Positions 1 through 8,288 of a stretch of DNA of 64,000 nt are shown piece after piece. The stretch covers positions 1 to 64,000 of the forward strand of contig NZ_QPIB01000037.1 of NCBI RefSeq assembly GCF_003671765.1, in the 5' to 3' direction. A program made the translations under genes and the position numbers. Under the pieces are notes generated by a model. The model was not told the DNA's origin. It searched no databases and was given only the letters and a program-made list of their open reading frames with translations. Source of the stretch: Xenophilus sp. E41 (lineage in GTDB: Bacteria; Pseudomonadota; Gammaproteobacteria; Burkholderiales; Burkholderiaceae_C). How positions within the stretch are numbered: position 1 is the first letter of the stretch; each line of letters starts with the position of its first letter.

Positions 1-70
1 CTTTGAACTCATCGCTGTGCAGGCGACGCCGACGACGCGGACCGGCTTGTTGATCGGAGATAGTGTTCAC
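1..70 (-). CDS. Transposase N-terminus, cut by window edge (IS66 TnpA / IS3 OrfA type)
   Basis: Only the first 23 codons are in the window. Read leftward from a GTG at 70-68 they give VNTISDQQAGPRRRRRLHSD and then EFK. An arginine-rich stretch followed by H-S-x-E-F-K is the typical opening of helix-turn-helix transposase subunits of the IS66 TnpA and IS3/IS2 OrfA type, which go on with a DNA-binding helix. The fragment is too short to separate the two families. It lies beside a small inverted repeat and near an integrase gene, which supports a mobile-element setting. Confidence 0.5.
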   Translation of the reverse strand, partial: MNTISDQQAGPRRRRRLHSDEFK

Positions 71-72
71 GA

Positions 73-95
73 GTCCACCAAGAATTGAGGTGGAC
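73..95. repeat. Short inverted repeat near the element end
   Basis: GTCCACC at 73-79 and GGTGGAC at 89-95 form a perfect 7-bp inverted repeat with a 9-nt spacer, between the transposase start and the stop of the next gene. It could be part of the promoter or terminal region of the insertion element. The outer element end cannot be fixed without the other half. Confidence 0.4.
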
Positions 96-104
96 ACGAG
101 ACTC

Positions 105-803
105 CTATGCCCCGGGCAGGCTTTCAAGATGGGTGGACTGGACGCTCACTGCGTAGCGGCTGCTGTCGACTTGTTCAACCAGCGCATCGGCGAGTCGCTG
201 GACGCTTTTTGAACGCACCTGGCCGATCTGTTGGTCGACAAGGACTACCAGCAGCTTGGCCGCGGTGGCAAGCATCTTTTGCTGCATGGTCGGGCTCTGA
301 TCGTCGCCGCCTTTGTCAAGTCCTGCAGCCGGGTTTGCGACTCCCGAATCGCTGCCTAAAGGGCTTGATGTGATGGATGCCTCGAAGGCCTCAGTCGATG
401 CGGTCAGGCTCCCATATTTCTCTTTGATTAGTTGCAAGCCGACCCAGGCGTCGACGTACTGGTCGCGCATGCTGTCTTCAAGATCGTTGTTGGGATGTTC
501 GACTACGAGAACATTGCCGTCGACGCTAAACGCTGGCGCCATCCATGCGCAGAGGTCAGTGATGCGCTCTGCAAGTTCTTCGTTGATTTGGGCTGTCGGC
601 AGCTTGCTGCTGGGTGGGATGCCGAGACTGATCTGCGCCACTTCGTAAAGTCGGAGGACGCGGCGGCCCATGAAGTACTTCCATCGCTTGTCTTGTGCGG
701 CTTTAAGTCGCGCAGGCAATTCTGCAGTTGGAGTGGCCGCGGCGAGGACAGGCTGCACGCGGCCAATCGTGGGGGACGCTTGGATCGGAGATGTTTTGTT
801 CAT
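105..803 (-). CDS. Unknown protein in island end, 232 aa
   Basis: I do not recognise this protein. It has no signal peptide and no clear membrane segment. Residues about 30-130 look globular and helical (for example KRWKYFMGRRVLRLYEVAQI), followed by a low-complexity linker rich in Ser, Gly and Asp (about 145-170) and a helical C-terminus with many Gln and Val. Base composition is visibly less GC-rich than the genes to the right of 3.2 kb, which fits cargo of an integrated element. The ATG at 803 is the first good start, but no strong ribosome binding site precedes it. It ends about 35 nt before the transposase start. Confidence 0.6.
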   Translation of the reverse strand: MNKTSPIQASPTIGRVQPVLAAATPTAELPARLKAAQDKRWKYFMGRRVLRLYEVAQISLGIPPSSKLPTAQINEELAERITDLCAWMAPAFSVDGNVLVVEHPNNDLEDSMRDQYVDAWVGLQLIKEKYGSLTASTEAFEASITSSPLGSDSGVANPAAGLDKGGDDQSPTMQQKMLATAAKLLVVLVDQQIGQVRSKSVQRLADALVEQVDSSRYAVSVQSTHLESLPGA

Positions 804-1367
804 GGTCGGTCATTTAGTCGCCAGCCAATCGCTGGCCTAGAGACTCTCCGACAGGCCAGGTTCCTGAACAACCGAAGTCGCCATGAATTCACTTGCAGGG
901 CAACGCGTCTCACATCCTTGCGTACGGAATGCAGGGGTCGCATTGAAGTGTGCAAGCGCACACTTATATAAAATTAGGCACGTGCGACAGCGTCCAACCA
1001 AACGCGCGTCGTGTGGGTCGACCGGCGTGGGATAGCTCTCAGCTGTCGGACCAGGCAGCGTCACAGCGAAGTGCCAGGTATTCCGCCTTACTCGCTCGAA
1101 CCATGCGTAGCGCTGGTGGCGGTTGTGTTCCGTTCAAATTTCCAACTGGCCGAGTGCCACGGCGACAGATGCGGACTGCAGGCGGCAGTCAGAGGCCGCG
1201 CGAGTCGGTGCCTGTCTTGGCCAAGGCTAAATCTAAGCTGGCGGCAATAGCTCGCTATCAAAGCTAGGCGATGCTTGGCTCGCCGCTGGAGTCAGGATGG
1301 TCGTGCATAGCTTGCCGCTGGTAATGCACACCCGCAATACTGTCCGGTTCGTTCATCCAGAATGTCC
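804..1367. other. Gene-free gap with one palindrome
   Basis: No convincing gene is visible in this 564-nt gap. It contains GTGTGC at 948-953 and GCACAC at 958-963, an inverted repeat with a 4-nt loop, directly followed by the AT-rich stretch ttatataaaatta. This could be an operator and -10 region for the unknown gene or an element-borne promoter. Short open frames here show neither a ribosome binding site nor a recognisable sequence. Confidence 0.4.
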
Positions 1368-2603
1368 TCAGAATTCGTCGTCGATGTACCGTGCCCAATC
1401 CACCATCAGCTGCCGCCGCTTGGCAGCCATGTCGCTGCGGGCATACGCGCGCACAGTCTGGTCGCCCACGGAATGGGCAAGCGCCATCTCGAGCATCTCG
1501 TGTGGGTAGTCCGTTTCTTCCTGGCCCCAGGTTCTGAAGCTCGAACGGAAGCCGTGCATAGTGAACGGCAATTTCAGCCGCCTCAACAGCTGTGTGAAAG
1601 TCATATCGCTGTGCTCCTTGCCTCGAGGCGTAGGAAACACCAGTCCCAGAGGATTGTGTTCGCCGGTCCAGCAGTGTTGGACCTGCAGCGCTTTGGCATC
1701 CCTTAGGATCTGCTGAGCTCGTTCGCTGAGCGGCACCCGATGTTCCCGCCCGGCTTTCATCCGCTCCTCTGGCACCGTCCACGTGGTCAGCGCGTCGTCG
1801 AGTTCTGACCAGGTCGCCCCGCGCACCTCTCCCGAGCGCGCCGCCGTCAGCACAGTGAATTTGAACGCCAACTTCACCATCGGCGTAGCCGTGCTGGCAT
1901 CGATCGTCCGGAGCAGCACACCTACTTCCGCATGCGGGCAGGATGGATGGTGTTCCACCTTGCGCGCCCGGTCGTTTTTGCCAAGTGCCAGCTTCACCTG
2001 CGCCCAAAATTCGGCATCCTTGCCAGGGCAGTAGTCCTTGGCCGCCGCGTAGTTCAGCACCTTACGGATGCGCTGCAGCACACGGCTGGCCGTTTCTGCT
2101 TTGGACTTCCAGATCGGGCTTAGCGCCTGCACGACTGCTGCCTTGTCGAACTCCGCTAGCGGTAGATCGCCGTATTTCGGGAACACGTAGCTCTGGAGGG
2201 TGTTGATCCACTGCGCTGCGTGCTTGGCATTGCGCCACTCATTGTCCTGAGACTTATGAAATTCCCTGGCGCATTCCTCGAACGTACGTGCCTGGACCGC
2301 TGCCGCCTTCGTTTCGGCCAAGCGCTCTATGCGTTGCTGACGTCGGTGCTCGATGGGGTCGATGCCATCTGCCAGAAGGAGCCGCACCTTCTTGGCACGC
2401 TCCCGCGCGTCCGCCACGCCAAAGTCCTCGAGGGACCCCAGCCCCATTTCGCGCTTGCGCCCGTCGACCGAGTAACGCAGCACCCAAGACTTACTGCCCC
2501 CGGCCGCCACCTGTAAGTACAGGCCCCGCCCGTCGAGGTAGTAGTTAGGCGCCATGTTTTTGGCACGCGCCTTGGCGTCATTGAGCAAGTTGTGGCGGGT
2601 CAC
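1368..2603 (-). CDS. Tyrosine recombinase / P4-type prophage integrase
   Basis: Site-specific recombinase that would integrate and excise a genomic island. The N-terminus (about 1-90) has the arm-type DNA-binding module of P4-like integrases, with the YYLDGRGLYLQV pattern and the WVLRYSVDGRKREMGLG strand pair. A SAM-like core-binding region follows (about 105-205), then the catalytic domain. The active-site set is visible: Arg in TAARSGEVRG, Lys in RMKAGREHRVPL, His350-x-x-Arg353 in HGFRSSFR, His377 in ALAHSVGD, and nucleophile Tyr387 in VRAYARSD. The length of 411 aa is normal and the gene looks intact. It reads toward the transposase fragment, so the element probably lies to the left and its boundary to the right of 2603. 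No tRNA target is visible. Confidence 0.93.
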   Translation of the reverse strand: MTRHNLLNDAKARAKNMAPNYYLDGRGLYLQVAAGGSKSWVLRYSVDGRKREMGLGSLEDFGVADARERAKKVRLLLADGIDPIEHRRQQRIERLAETKAAAVQARTFEECAREFHKSQDNEWRNAKHAAQWINTLQSYVFPKYGDLPLAEFDKAAVVQALSPIWKSKAETASRVLQRIRKVLNYAAAKDYCPGKDAEFWAQVKLALGKNDRARKVEHHPSCPHAEVGVLLRTIDASTATPMVKLAFKFTVLTAARSGEVRGATWSELDDALTTWTVPEERMKAGREHRVPLSERAQQILRDAKALQVQHCWTGEHNPLGLVFPTPRGKEHSDMTFTQLLRRLKLPFTMHGFRSSFRTWGQEETDYPHEMLEMALAHSVGDQTVRAYARSDMAAKRRQLMVDWARYIDDEF

Positions 2604-3283
2604 AGTTCGATGCAGCAGTGGCTGTGACGCCGCATTTTACCCCACCTTTTGCCCACCATTTATTTTGTGCTGCGTTGGCGTTGGTTGCACCGTGCTGCAC
2701 CGGTGTCTGGCGCTAAGTGGTTGATGGAACACAACTTTTTGACGTGGATGATTGCTGTTGGGCGTTGTTGCAGTTAGGATGATGCGGCCACACTCTCCGC
2801 CACTTCAGCGTTCGCGCAGTGCCGACTCACAGCTTCGGTCCGGCGAAAGGAAGTCAGCCCGCTCCAAGACCTCGAGGGCATTGATCGCTTTCCGCCGCCT
2901 CAAGGTCGGGATGATCCACCGCCCGGAAAACGGGTTCATGAGCTCTGTGTAACGCGGCCTTTGGCGAATCCTACGCGCAAGGCCGGCTGGCATCTGCGCC
3001 CGAAGTGATCAACGGTCTGTCGGCGCAATGCCTGGAGATCGCCGCAGGCATCTGGGCACCCTTGACCCCATTTCTCTAGGCTGCCGCGGGAAAAGCGCTG
3101 CTCGAAACAGGACATACGCGATCGCCTTTGCGTGCCTGAAGCATCTCGACCCGGATGCGCAGCCGCCGGAGTTGATGCGGCGCAAAGGCGGTGTGCGGGA
3201 CGCGCTTAGAGTGAATGGCCGCCACCCATGCGCTGGCGTCGCGTAGCTCCACGGCTGTCAACCCAAGCACGAGAGGAAAGCCC
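2604..3283. other. Probable island boundary; no recognisable gene
   Basis: This 680-nt gap lies between the integrase start and the first chromosomal stress gene. Integrase attachment sites usually lie here, but there is no tRNA-like cloverleaf and, with only one end visible, no duplicated core can be seen. Several open frames of 60-100 codons exist on both strands. None has a good start with a ribosome binding site or a sequence I recognise. The stretch from about 2,800 to 3,240 may hold gene remnants. GC content rises through this gap to the level of the rest of the window. Confidence 0.4.
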
Positions 3284-3754
3284 ATGAAGTCCGGTACCCA
3301 GATCCGAGATGATGTCCTCGCCGAGTTGCGGTGGGATCCGGCCGTCAACGAGACCGATGTCGGCGTCATCGTGAAGGCCGGAAACGTGACCCTGACAGGC
3401 CACCTGTCCAGCTTCGCGGAAGAGTATGCCGCCGAGCTTACGGTGCAGCGCGTGGTCGGGGTGAGGCGCGCAGCCGAGGGCGCCGTACGCAACCTCCTGG
3501 GCGTCACCGGCGTCACCAACCTCATCACCCTGAAGCCGCGCGTCAAGGCCGACGCCATCGAGGGAAGGATTCGCGAGGCGCTGGAGCGCCGGGCGGACCG
3601 GGAGGCGAGAAGGATCGAGGTGGGCGTGGCCGGAACTGCAGTGACCCTCCGCGGCAAGGTGCACACGCTGGCCGAGCGCCAAGCCGCGCAGGGCGCTGCC
3701 TGGTCGGCACCGGGGGTGACCCGCGTCGTCAACGACATCCTGGTCGAGGCCTGA
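3284..3754 (+). CDS. BON-domain protein, shortened form (156 aa)
   Basis: BON domains are small alpha/beta folds found in periplasmic and stress proteins (OsmY, BON of transporters) and are thought to bind phospholipid or surfaces. The protein starts MKSGTQIRDDVLAELRWDP with an AGAGGAAAG-type ribosome binding site. It is clearly related to the 218-aa three-BON protein at 34192-34848: residues 1-60 match its first BON and about 85-156 its third, including the shared AAWSAPGVT. The middle BON is missing apart from its last strand (GVTGVTNLITLKP). No signal peptide is seen. It heads a rightward cluster with the PaaK-like gene 21 nt downstream. No FNR-type box was found upstream. Confidence 0.88.
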   Translation: MKSGTQIRDDVLAELRWDPAVNETDVGVIVKAGNVTLTGHLSSFAEEYAAELTVQRVVGVRRAAEGAVRNLLGVTGVTNLITLKPRVKADAIEGRIREALERRADREARRIEVGVAGTAVTLRGKVHTLAERQAAQGAAWSAPGVTRVVNDILVEA

Positions 3755-3774
3755 TTCACGAGCATCGGCGGTCC

Positions 3775-5184
3775 ATGGTCGTCGCGATGCCGCCGTCCTT
3801 CGAGCCATGGCGCGCATTCCTGGCGGCGGCCGAGGTGGCGACGGCCACGCGAGCCAGCGCGGCGGTGCTCGCTGCCTGCCGGGCGCAGCGCCTTGCGGCG
3901 TTGCTCGCAGCGGCCCGCGCAAACTCTCCGCGCTACCGGCATGTCCTGGCCGGCTGCAATCCCGCGACGCAGAAGCTCCAGGACCTGCCCATCGCGCGCA
4001 AGGCCGAACTCATGCGCGACTTCGACGGCTGGCTGGCCGACCCGGCCATCTCGCTGTCGATGCTGCGCCGCTTCGTTGCCGATAGCGCAAACATCGGGAA
4101 GGACTTCCTCGGCCGCTACACGGTGTGGGAGAGCTCGGGCAGCACCGGCGAACCCGCAGTCTTCGTGCAGGACGCGCAGGCCATGGCGGTGTACGACGCG
4201 TTGGAGGCGCTGCGCCGCCCACAGCTGCGACCGCTCGAGCGACTTCTGGACCCGTGGAGCCTGACGGAACGCATGGCATTCGTGGGCGCGATCGACGGGC
4301 ACTTCGCGAGTACCGTCTCGGTCGAGCGCCTGCGGCGCCTTCAACCGGGGCTTGCGACGCGCCTGGTCGGCATGTCGTTCCTGCAGCCGCTCCCGAGGCT
4401 CTGCGCAGAACTTGATGCATTCCAGCCCACGGTGATTGCGACCTACCCCAGTGCAGCCGTGCTGCTCGCGCAGGAGAGGCGTGCAGGCCGGTTGAAGGCC
4501 TTCCCGCGCGAGATCTGGACCGGGGGCGAGAACCTGTCGATGGCGAGCCGGAACTTCGTGCGCGAGGCCTTCGGTTGCCCGTTGGCCAACAGCTACGGCG
4601 CGTCCGAATTCCTGTCGCTGGCTTTCGAATGCACCGAGGGCGCCATGCATCTCAACAGCGACTGGGCGATCCTGGAGCCGGTCGACGCGCAGGGAAGGGC
4701 TGTGCCACCGGGGCGGGCGGGTGCAACGACGCTGCTCACCAACCTGGCCAACCACGTGCAGCCACTGATTCGCTACGACCTGGGAGATCGGGTCGTCATG
4801 CACGAGGTGCCGTGCCGATGCGGCTCACCCCATCCGGTCGTCGAGGTGAACGGGCGCGACGACGACATGCTGTGCCTTGCGGGAGTGACGGACAGGCGCC
4901 CGGTCTACATCGTGCCGTTGGCGGTGAGCACGGTCCTGGAGGAGGAGGCGGGATTGTTCGACTTCCAGCTGCTCCAGCGCGGGCCGCGAGAGCTGCTGCT
5001 GCGCACGGGCGAGCATGGCCCCGCGGCGGCGCGCACGCTGCACAGGGCGCGCATCGTGCTGGCGGCCTTTCTCAAGGCCCAGGGTGTTGCGAACGTCGCG
5101 ATTCATTGCCGGAGCGGAACTGCCGCGGCTTGCGGCCGGAGCGGAAAGACGCGGCGCGTGATCGCCTGCGCCGAAGGTGCCTGA
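3775..5184 (+). CDS. PaaK-like acyl-CoA ligase / adenylate-forming enzyme
   Basis: Adenylate-forming enzyme of the phenylacetate-CoA ligase (PaaK) / coenzyme F390 synthetase-like group. It is predicted to activate a carboxylic acid with ATP; the substrate is unknown. The phosphate-binding loop is ESSGSTGEP (about residue 120). Further landmarks are WTGGENL, the NSYGASEF motif that holds the adenine, and LIRYDLGDRV (the (Y/F)-x-TGD-like hinge motif). A short Cys-rich stretch, VPCRCGSPHP, follows, as is common in this family. The length of 469 aa fits. The start is ATG 3775 or ATG 3787; neither has a strong ribosome binding site. It follows the BON gene by 20 nt, so the two are probably cotranscribed. 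Similar orphan PaaK-like genes occur in anaerobic-stress loci of related bacteria. Confidence 0.78.
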   Translation: MVVAMPPSFEPWRAFLAAAEVATATRASAAVLAACRAQRLAALLAAARANSPRYRHVLAGCNPATQKLQDLPIARKAELMRDFDGWLADPAISLSMLRRFVADSANIGKDFLGRYTVWESSGSTGEPAVFVQDAQAMAVYDALEALRRPQLRPLERLLDPWSLTERMAFVGAIDGHFASTVSVERLRRLQPGLATRLVGMSFLQPLPRLCAELDAFQPTVIATYPSAAVLLAQERRAGRLKAFPREIWTGGENLSMASRNFVREAFGCPLANSYGASEFLSLAFECTEGAMHLNSDWAILEPVDAQGRAVPPGRAGATTLLTNLANHVQPLIRYDLGDRVVMHEVPCRCGSPHPVVEVNGRDDDMLCLAGVTDRRPVYIVPLAVSTVLEEEAGLFDFQLLQRGPRELLLRTGEHGPAAARTLHRARIVLAAFLKAQGVANVAIHCRSGTAAACGRSGKTRRVIACAEGA

Positions 5185-5193
5185 GCGCGCGCG

Positions 5194-5207
5194 TTGACCG
5201 CAATCAA
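5194..5207. promoter_or_regulatory. FNR/ANR-type box, perfect palindrome
   Basis: TTGAC-CGCA-ATCAA matches the FNR/ANR consensus TTGAY-N4-RTCAA completely. It lies just after the PaaK-like gene and before the small lipoprotein gene. A class II promoter would start transcription about 41 nt downstream of the box centre, near 5242, which argues for a translation start later than 5233 (for example ATG 5242 or 5281). Confidence 0.7.
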
Positions 5208-5232
5208 GGTCCGGCGGGGCGTGCTGCGCAGA

Positions 5233-5661
5233 ATGACGCACATGGTTCAAGAGGCCACTACGGCGAGGCCGACGAGGCAGATGTCGCTTGTTCTCGCGGC
5301 GCTGCTGTGGCTGCCGGTCTTGGGCTGCGGCCAGTTCGGCACATCGGCACCGGCCGAAAGGAAGTTGACTGGCTCACTGGCCAGCGTCGCGTTGGGCAGT
5401 GTGGCGGCCAGGGCCATGGACGACAGTGACCGACGCCACGCGGCGGCGTCCCTGGAAGGCTCACCGGACGGCGCGCCTTCGATCTGGCGCAATCGTGAAA
5501 CCGGAGATCGCTTCATGTTCATGCCGGTGAGCAGTTTCACCCGGGGTGGCGCGAGATGTCGGGCTTTCAGGATCGAAGTGACGGTCGGCGGCCGCCCGGA
5601 CAGCATCGACGCAAGCGCATGCCGGCAGGCCGACGGCAGCTGGCGGATTCAAGGCAGGTAG
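5233..5661 (+). CDS. 17-kDa surface-antigen-type lipoprotein
   Basis: Small outer-membrane lipoprotein resembling the C-terminal part of the Rickettsia-type 17-kDa surface antigen family. The hydrophobic segment SLVLAALLWLPVLGC ends in a lipobox (V-L-G-C). The mature part ends in the family signature: WRNRETGDRF, then CRAFRIEVTVGG and ACRQADGSWRI, with two conserved cysteines. Function is unknown. The start is uncertain: ATG 5233 keeps arginines before the hydrophobic core, while ATG 5281 fits better with a transcript starting from the FNR box at 5194-5207. It is followed by the P-type ATPase gene. Confidence 0.75.
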   Translation: MTHMVQEATTARPTRQMSLVLAALLWLPVLGCGQFGTSAPAERKLTGSLASVALGSVAARAMDDSDRRHAAASLEGSPDGAPSIWRNRETGDRFMFMPVSSFTRGGARCRAFRIEVTVGGRPDSIDASACRQADGSWRIQGR

Positions 5662-5781
5662 GGCGTCGCCGTGTCGCGGGCAGCCTTCCCGGTCGCGAGC
5701 CCGTCCAGCGCGACGGCTGCGCGCCGCACGGTCTCGGCGGCCATGAGCCAAGGCAATGACCTGCGTCCCGGAGGATCGAAC

Positions 5782-8271
5782 ATGCCGGAGCGCCCACCCA
5801 CCGGCCTGACCGACGAGGAGGCCGCTCGGCGCCTGGACCGCGACGGGCCGAACGTTCTGCCCTCCGGTTCGCACAGAGGTGTTCTTCGCATCGCCCTCAA
5901 TGCGCTGACGCAACCGATGTTCCTGCTGCTGCTGGCCACTGCCAGTGTGTACGCGATGCTCGGCGACCTTGGCGACGCCGGCATGCTCGCCGCTTCCGTC
6001 CTGGTCGTCGGAGGGCTGTCGATCTACCAGGAGCAGCGCACGGAGCGCGTGCTCGAGGCATTGAAGGATCTGTCCAGCCCACGCTGCACGGTCGTGCGTT
6101 CCGGCAGGACCTTGCACATCGCGAGTCGCGAACTGGTGCGCGGCGACCGGCTGATGGTGAGCGAGGGCGACCGATTGTCCGCCGATGCACAGCTGCTCGA
6201 AGCGGTCGGTCTGCAGGTCGACGAGTCGCTTCGCACCGGAGAGTCGATTCCGCAGGACAAGCGTGCCGCGGGAGACGGCGACAGCGGACGACTGTTCGCC
6301 GGCAGCCTGGTCGTGCGCGGCGATGGCGTGGCCGAGGTCACCGCCACAGGGGCACACACGGCGCTTGGCGACATCCACCGCGTCATCGTCCAGCTTGCCC
6401 CGCGCCCGAGCCGGTTGCAGGCAGAGCTGCACCGGCTGGTGCGCCGTGTCGCCTTGCTCGCGGCGGGCACCTGCCTCGTCGCGGCTGCGGTATTCGCGCT
6501 GCGGGAGGGGTCGTGGACGCAGGGCCTGCTGGTGGGGCTGACACTCGCGATGTCGCTGATTCCCGAAGAGTTTGCGGTCGTCTGGAGCGTGATGCTGGCG
6601 CTGGGTAGCTGGCGGCTCGCCAGGTCGAACGTCCTGACCCGTCAGCCGCAGGCCATCGAGGCACTGGGCACCACGACGGTCCTGTGCGTCGACAAGACAG
6701 GAACGCTGACGCACAACCGCATGACGTTGACGGCGCTGCACGACGGTGACGCGCAGTGCCGGCTCGATGCGGGGCGTCCGGCGTCGCGCTTTCATGCCCT
6801 GATGTCCTGTGCCTTGCGCGCGAGCGGCACGCGCGGGGCCGAGCCCATGGACCGCGCGGTGCGAGCTGCCGCACAGGCGGCAGGATGGGACGGCGCAGAA
6901 GCGTCGGGCTGGGTTCCCGGACCGCATCGCGGCATCCGCGATGGTGCGCCCTACGTGGTGCATTGGTGGCAGGCGGCGGATGCGGCCGGCTCCACCGTGG
7001 CGGTGAAGGGGGCTGCAGAGGCCGTGCTCGCGCTGTGCGACGGCGATACGGAACGCATCCAGCGCCTGCGCGAAGCCGCCGAGCGGTGGGGCGCCGCCGG
7101 CCTTCGCGTGCTCGCCGTGGCCGAGGGCCAGGTTCCGCCGGGCGGCCGAGCGGAGATGGACGCCGGGCTGCCGCCGGGGATGAAGCTCTCGGCGCTGGGC
7201 CTGCTGGGCTTCCTGGATCCCTTGCGCGAACAGGTACCCGGCGCCATTGAAGCCTGCCGTCGCGCTGGAGTCCGCGTGGTCATGATCACTGGTGACGCAG
7301 CTCTTACGGCGCAATCGATCGCCCGGCAGGCCGGCCTGGTCGATGGCGGCGAAGCGAAGGTGCTGACCGGCAGGGCGCTGGCCGGGATGGACGATGAGGC
7401 ATTGCGTCGGCGCGCCCGGGATGTGCACGTCTTCGCGCGAGTCGACGCCGCTCAGAAGCTGCGCATCGTGCGCGCCCTGCAGCGGCAGGGAGACGTGGTG
7501 GCGATGACGGGTGACGGTGTGAACGACGCGCCCGCGCTCAAGGCGGCCGACATCGGCGTGGCCATGGGCCAGCGCGGCACCGACGTCGCTCGCGAGGCGG
7601 CGTCGCTGGTGCTGCTGGACGACAACTTCGCCTCGCTGGTGGAGGCCGTGCGAGCGGGCCGGCGCATCTTCACCAACCTGCGCAAGGCGCTGGGATACCT
7701 CTTCGCCGTGCATGTGCCGATCGTCGGTGTGGCGCTGATCCCGGTGGCAATGGGCGGGCCCGTGCTGCTCTTGCCCTTGCACGTCGTGTTGCTCGAATTG
7801 CTGATCGACCCGGCCTGTTCGCTCGTGTTCGAGGCCGAGCCGGCGGACGACGACAGCATGTCGGTGCCGCCGCGCCGGCGTGACGATGCGCTCTTTTCGC
7901 TCGCTTCGGCTGCTCGTGCGTTCGCGATGGGTGCGCTTGTGTTCGCCGGCGTGGCCGCCGTGCAGTGGGCATGCAGAACCGCAGGGGCCTCGCACGAGGA
8001 ACTCCGCATGGCCAGCCTGGGTTCGATCGTGCTGGGCAACCTGCTGCTGTTGCAGAGCTTCCGAGGCACCGGCCGGCGGCCGACGCATGGCAACACGACC
8101 TTCTATGCGCTGCTCATCGGTGTGTGCGTGGTCTGGATCCTGCTCACGGCGGTGCCGGGCGTCGGCAGTGTGTTCGGGCTGCCGGGCCGTCCTTCGCCGT
8201 GGGCGCTGTGGGTGGTGCTGCCGGCAGCCTGGGCCCTGCGGCACCTCGTCGCCGGCGCGCGGCAGCCTTGA
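5782..8271 (+). CDS. Cation-transporting P-type ATPase (P2-like), 829 aa
   Basis: ATP-driven cation pump of the inner membrane. It has an N-terminal cation-ATPase domain (GLTDEEAARRL...GPN), the actuator motif RTGESIPQDK, the M4 ion-site motif IPEEF (PEGL in calcium pumps), the phosphorylation site DKTGTLTHN, the hinge MITGDAALTA and TGDGVNDAPALKAADIG, then a C-terminal membrane domain with about six helices. The absence of CPC and of heavy-metal-binding domains argues against a copper or zinc pump; calcium or magnesium-like transport is more likely. Start ATG 5782 has GGAGG 8 nt upstream. The mycobacterial DosR regulon contains a similar pump (CtpF), which fits the dormancy theme of the neighbours. 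The kinase fusion gene follows 17 nt later. Confidence 0.92.
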   Translation: MPERPPTGLTDEEAARRLDRDGPNVLPSGSHRGVLRIALNALTQPMFLLLLATASVYAMLGDLGDAGMLAASVLVVGGLSIYQEQRTERVLEALKDLSSPRCTVVRSGRTLHIASRELVRGDRLMVSEGDRLSADAQLLEAVGLQVDESLRTGESIPQDKRAAGDGDSGRLFAGSLVVRGDGVAEVTATGAHTALGDIHRVIVQLAPRPSRLQAELHRLVRRVALLAAGTCLVAAAVFALREGSWTQGLLVGLTLAMSLIPEEFAVVWSVMLALGSWRLARSNVLTRQPQAIEALGTTTVLCVDKTGTLTHNRMTLTALHDGDAQCRLDAGRPASRFHALMSCALRASGTRGAEPMDRAVRAAAQAAGWDGAEASGWVPGPHRGIRDGAPYVVHWWQAADAAGSTVAVKGAAEAVLALCDGDTERIQRLREAAERWGAAGLRVLAVAEGQVPPGGRAEMDAGLPPGMKLSALGLLGFLDPLREQVPGAIEACRRAGVRVVMITGDAALTAQSIARQAGLVDGGEAKVLTGRALAGMDDEALRRRARDVHVFARVDAAQKLRIVRALQRQGDVVAMTGDGVNDAPALKAADIGVAMGQRGTDVAREAASLVLLDDNFASLVEAVRAGRRIFTNLRKALGYLFAVHVPIVGVALIPVAMGGPVLLLPLHVVLLELLIDPACSLVFEAEPADDDSMSVPPRRRDDALFSLASAARAFAMGALVFAGVAAVQWACRTAGASHEELRMASLGSIVLGNLLLLQSFRGTGRRPTHGNTTFYALLIGVCVVWILLTAVPGVGSVFGLPGRPSPWALWVVLPAAWALRHLVAGARQP

Positions 8272-8288
8272 CCAGGGAGCCCGAATCC

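Noticed and set aside
2752-3246. Open frames of 60-100 codons between integrase and BON gene
   Set aside because: They overlap each other on both strands, lack ribosome binding sites, and show no known motif.
2604-3283. Search for a tRNA or tmRNA target next to the integrase
   Set aside because: No cloverleaf or tmRNA-like sequence could be found on either strand, so no attachment site is called.
5194-5232. A TTG start at 5194 for the small lipoprotein
   Set aside because: The TTG is the first half of a perfect FNR-type box, and translation from there adds residues that do not fit a signal peptide.
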